This document shows, piece by piece, positions 30,289 to 31,885 of a stretch of DNA of 31,885 nucleotides (positions are counted from its first letter, which is position 1; the number at the start of each line of letters is the position of its first letter). The stretch comes from Erysipelotrichaceae bacterium. Its GTDB lineage: Bacteria; Bacillota_I; Bacilli_A; Erysipelotrichales; Erysipelotrichaceae. Under the pieces are notes generated by a model. That model was not told the origin of the DNA and ran no database searches. It worked only from the letters and a program-made list of their open reading frames with translations. Made by a program: the position numbers and the translations under genes. The stretch covers positions 1-31,885 of the forward strand of contig JAFOMB010000154.1 of assembly GCA_017419065.1 (NCBI GenBank). Reading direction: 5' to 3'.

Positions 30289-31773
30289 ATGGAAAGAGAA
30301 CTCAACGATCAGCAGTTAGTCAGAAGACAGAAAGCAAAGGAACTGGAAGAAAAGGGCATCTATCCTTACGGCAATGCCTACGAAAGGACATCGGATTCGA
30401 AGAAGATCAGAGATGCCTATGGGGAATGCACGAAGGAAGAGCTGGAAGAAAAGGCAGTCGAAGTATCGATCGCCGGAAGGATCATGTCCAAGAGAAGAAT
30501 GGGCAAGATCGGCTTCATGCATATACAGGACAGATACGGGAATATCCAGGTCGTCGTCAATAAGCAGGTCGTAGGGGAAGATGTCTATGAGATCTTCAAG
30601 GCCTCTGATATCGGCGATATCATCGGTGTCAAGGGTCTGGTCATCAAGACAGACAGCGGCGAGCTCTCTGTCAAGGCACAGGAATATACACATTTAGTCA
30701 AGGCACTCACACCATTACCGGAGAAGTTCCACGGACTTACTGATAAGGAAGAGAGATACAGAAGAAGATATGTCGATCTCATCATGAACGAGGACTCCAA
30801 GAGAGTGGCGTTCCAGCGTCCGATGATCTTAAAGACAGTCAGAGACTATATGGATTCCCAGGGATTTACGGAAGTAGAGACACCGGTACTGACGACGTTA
30901 CTGACAGGAGCCAGCGCCAGACCTTTCGTGACCCATCACAATGCCCAGGATATCGACATGTACATGCGCATTGCCTTAGAGCTCTCTTTAAAGAGACTCT
31001 TAGTAGGCGGCATGGAAGCGGTCTATGAGATCGGACGTACCTTCCGTAATGAAGGCATGGATCCGATGCACAACCCGGAATTCACCATGATGGAAGCCTA
31101 CCTGGCCTACTCCAACCTTGAAGGCATGATGGATCTCACAGAAGGTCTCTTCCAGACAGTGGCAGATAAGATGGGAAAAGATACCTTCCACTTCTTAGGA
31201 CACGATGTGAAGGTCAAGGCACCGTTCAAGAGAGTCTCCATGGTCGAAGCCATCAAGGAACAGACGGGCATCGACTTCAAGAAAGAGATGACCCTGGAAG
31301 AAGCTTCCGCTATCGCGAAGGAGCACGGCATCGAAGTGGAAAGCCACTTCACAGTCGGCCACATCATCAACGCCTTCTTCGAGAAGTATGTTGAAGAGAC
31401 ACTCATCGACCCGACGTTCTTATACGGCCATCCGGTAGAGATCTCTCCATTGACCAGAGCGAACATGGAAGATCCGAGATTCGTCGACAGATTCGAACTC
31501 TTCATCGCCGGCAAGGAATTCGCGAATGCCTATACCGAACTCAACGATCCGGATGATCAGTTATCCAGATTTGAAGAACAGCTCAGGCAGAGAGAACTCG
31601 GCAACGACGAAGCCAACGACATCGATATGGACTTCATCGAAGCCCTGGAATACGGTATGCCTCCGGCAGGCGGTATCGGTTACGGTATCGACAGAATGGT
31701 GATGTTCTTTACGGAAAGCGAAAGCATCCGTGATGTCATTCTGTTCCCGACAATGAAGCAGCGCGGAGAGTAA
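30289..31773 (+). CDS. lysS: Lysyl-tRNA synthetase, class II
   Basis: The 494-residue cytoplasmic enzyme charges tRNA-Lys. Its N-terminal OB-fold anticodon-binding domain (about 1-150) includes SIAGRIMSKRRMGKIGFMHIQDRYGNIQVVV. The class II catalytic core follows: motif 1 around FTEVETPVLTTLLTGASARPF, motif 2 FRNEGMDPMHNPEFTMMEAY (near residue 251), and motif 3 PPAGGIGYGIDRMVMFFTES (near 456-475). Length is normal for the family. The ribosome site AGGAGG precedes the ATG. Expression is governed by the T-box leader just upstream, which fits the amino acid. No clear terminator follows within the 112 bases left in the window. Confidence 0.98.
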   Translation: MERELNDQQLVRRQKAKELEEKGIYPYGNAYERTSDSKKIRDAYGECTKEELEEKAVEVSIAGRIMSKRRMGKIGFMHIQDRYGNIQVVVNKQVVGEDVYEIFKASDIGDIIGVKGLVIKTDSGELSVKAQEYTHLVKALTPLPEKFHGLTDKEERYRRRYVDLIMNEDSKRVAFQRPMILKTVRDYMDSQGFTEVETPVLTTLLTGASARPFVTHHNAQDIDMYMRIALELSLKRLLVGGMEAVYEIGRTFRNEGMDPMHNPEFTMMEAYLAYSNLEGMMDLTEGLFQTVADKMGKDTFHFLGHDVKVKAPFKRVSMVEAIKEQTGIDFKKEMTLEEASAIAKEHGIEVESHFTVGHIINAFFEKYVEETLIDPTFLYGHPVEISPLTRANMEDPRFVDRFELFIAGKEFANAYTELNDPDDQLSRFEEQLRQRELGNDEANDIDMDFIEALEYGMPPAGGIGYGIDRMVMFFTESESIRDVILFPTMKQRGE

Positions 31774-31885
31774 ATCCCAGCAATACAACTGTCTGAAGGC
31801 CAAAATGAAGGGATTTGAAGGCTTTTGTAAGGCTTTTTGAAGGAAAAAACGGGAAATTTTGTACATTTCAAAAGGCAAAATACCC

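Noticed and set aside
31774..31885. Repeated AAGG/TTTTG-like motifs after lysS, considered as terminator or repeat element
   Set aside because: No stable stem with a T-run and no regular period were found; the window ends before any following gene can be seen.

Overview
The window looks like a chromosomal segment from a Bacillota (Firmicutes) bacterium. Signs are Shine-Dalgarno sites of the GGAGG type, a T-box leader, many rho-independent terminators, lipoprotein signal peptides and cell-wall-binding type 2 (CWB2) repeats. The gene set would fit an Erysipelotrichia-like gut or oral fermenter, but that placement is a guess from gene content and no lineage marker was compared. The left end carries the chromosomal replication origin: the 5' part of dnaA reads off the left edge on the minus strand, and 651-1100 is packed with DnaA boxes.

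Layout. 1-1100: dnaA (partial) and oriC. 1101-1559: a MutT-like Nudix hydrolase. 1616-8281: a carbohydrate block in two divergent operons. Leftward are a PaaI-type thioesterase, a GH36 alpha-galactosidase and a GPH-family sugar symporter. Rightward are a GH13 alpha-glucosidase with an extra N-terminal domain and a left-handed beta-helix acyl/nucleotidyltransferase-like protein. 8393-10618: a class A penicillin-binding protein. 10660-11545: a membrane-anchored barnase-type ribonuclease and its barstar inhibitor. 11602-16496: an ABC importer operon (lipoprotein, fused double permease, and an ATPase with an extra block of about 125 residues inside its nucleotide-binding domain). 16666-18756: a HAD phosphatase and a convergent FGGY sugar kinase. 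18963-23238: a rightward run of a DUF6273-like protein, a VOC protein, a polar amino acid ABC importer and an SDR dehydrogenase. 23518-26052: a large surface protein with 14 exact-length 26-residue BspA/DUF285 repeats and CWB2 anchor repeats. 26109-28173: convergent cutC and cca. 28218-29918: a flotillin operon that starts with a 21-codon ORF and a 53-residue membrane protein. 29952-31773: divergent promoters, a T-box leader and lysS (class II lysyl-tRNA synthetase).

How parts work together. The symporter, GH36 and GH13 enzymes form an alpha-galactoside/alpha-glucoside utilisation module. Two transport loci that are otherwise unrelated (the operon starting at 16496 on the minus strand and the run starting at 18963 on the plus strand) carry nearly the same 16-bp cre/LacI-like operator, ATGTAAGTGCTT(A/T)CAT, next to their -10 boxes. 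This suggests one repressor controls both, with the FGGY kinase lying between them. Most convergent gene pairs share a hairpin that can terminate both genes. No transposase, integrase, CRISPR array, tRNA or rRNA gene was recognised.

Most striking observations: the ATPase insertion, the lipoprotein barnase/barstar pair, the flotillin leader ORF with a small membrane protein, the shared operator, and cutC and cca each having a -10 box exactly six bases before the start codon (candidate leaderless mRNAs).
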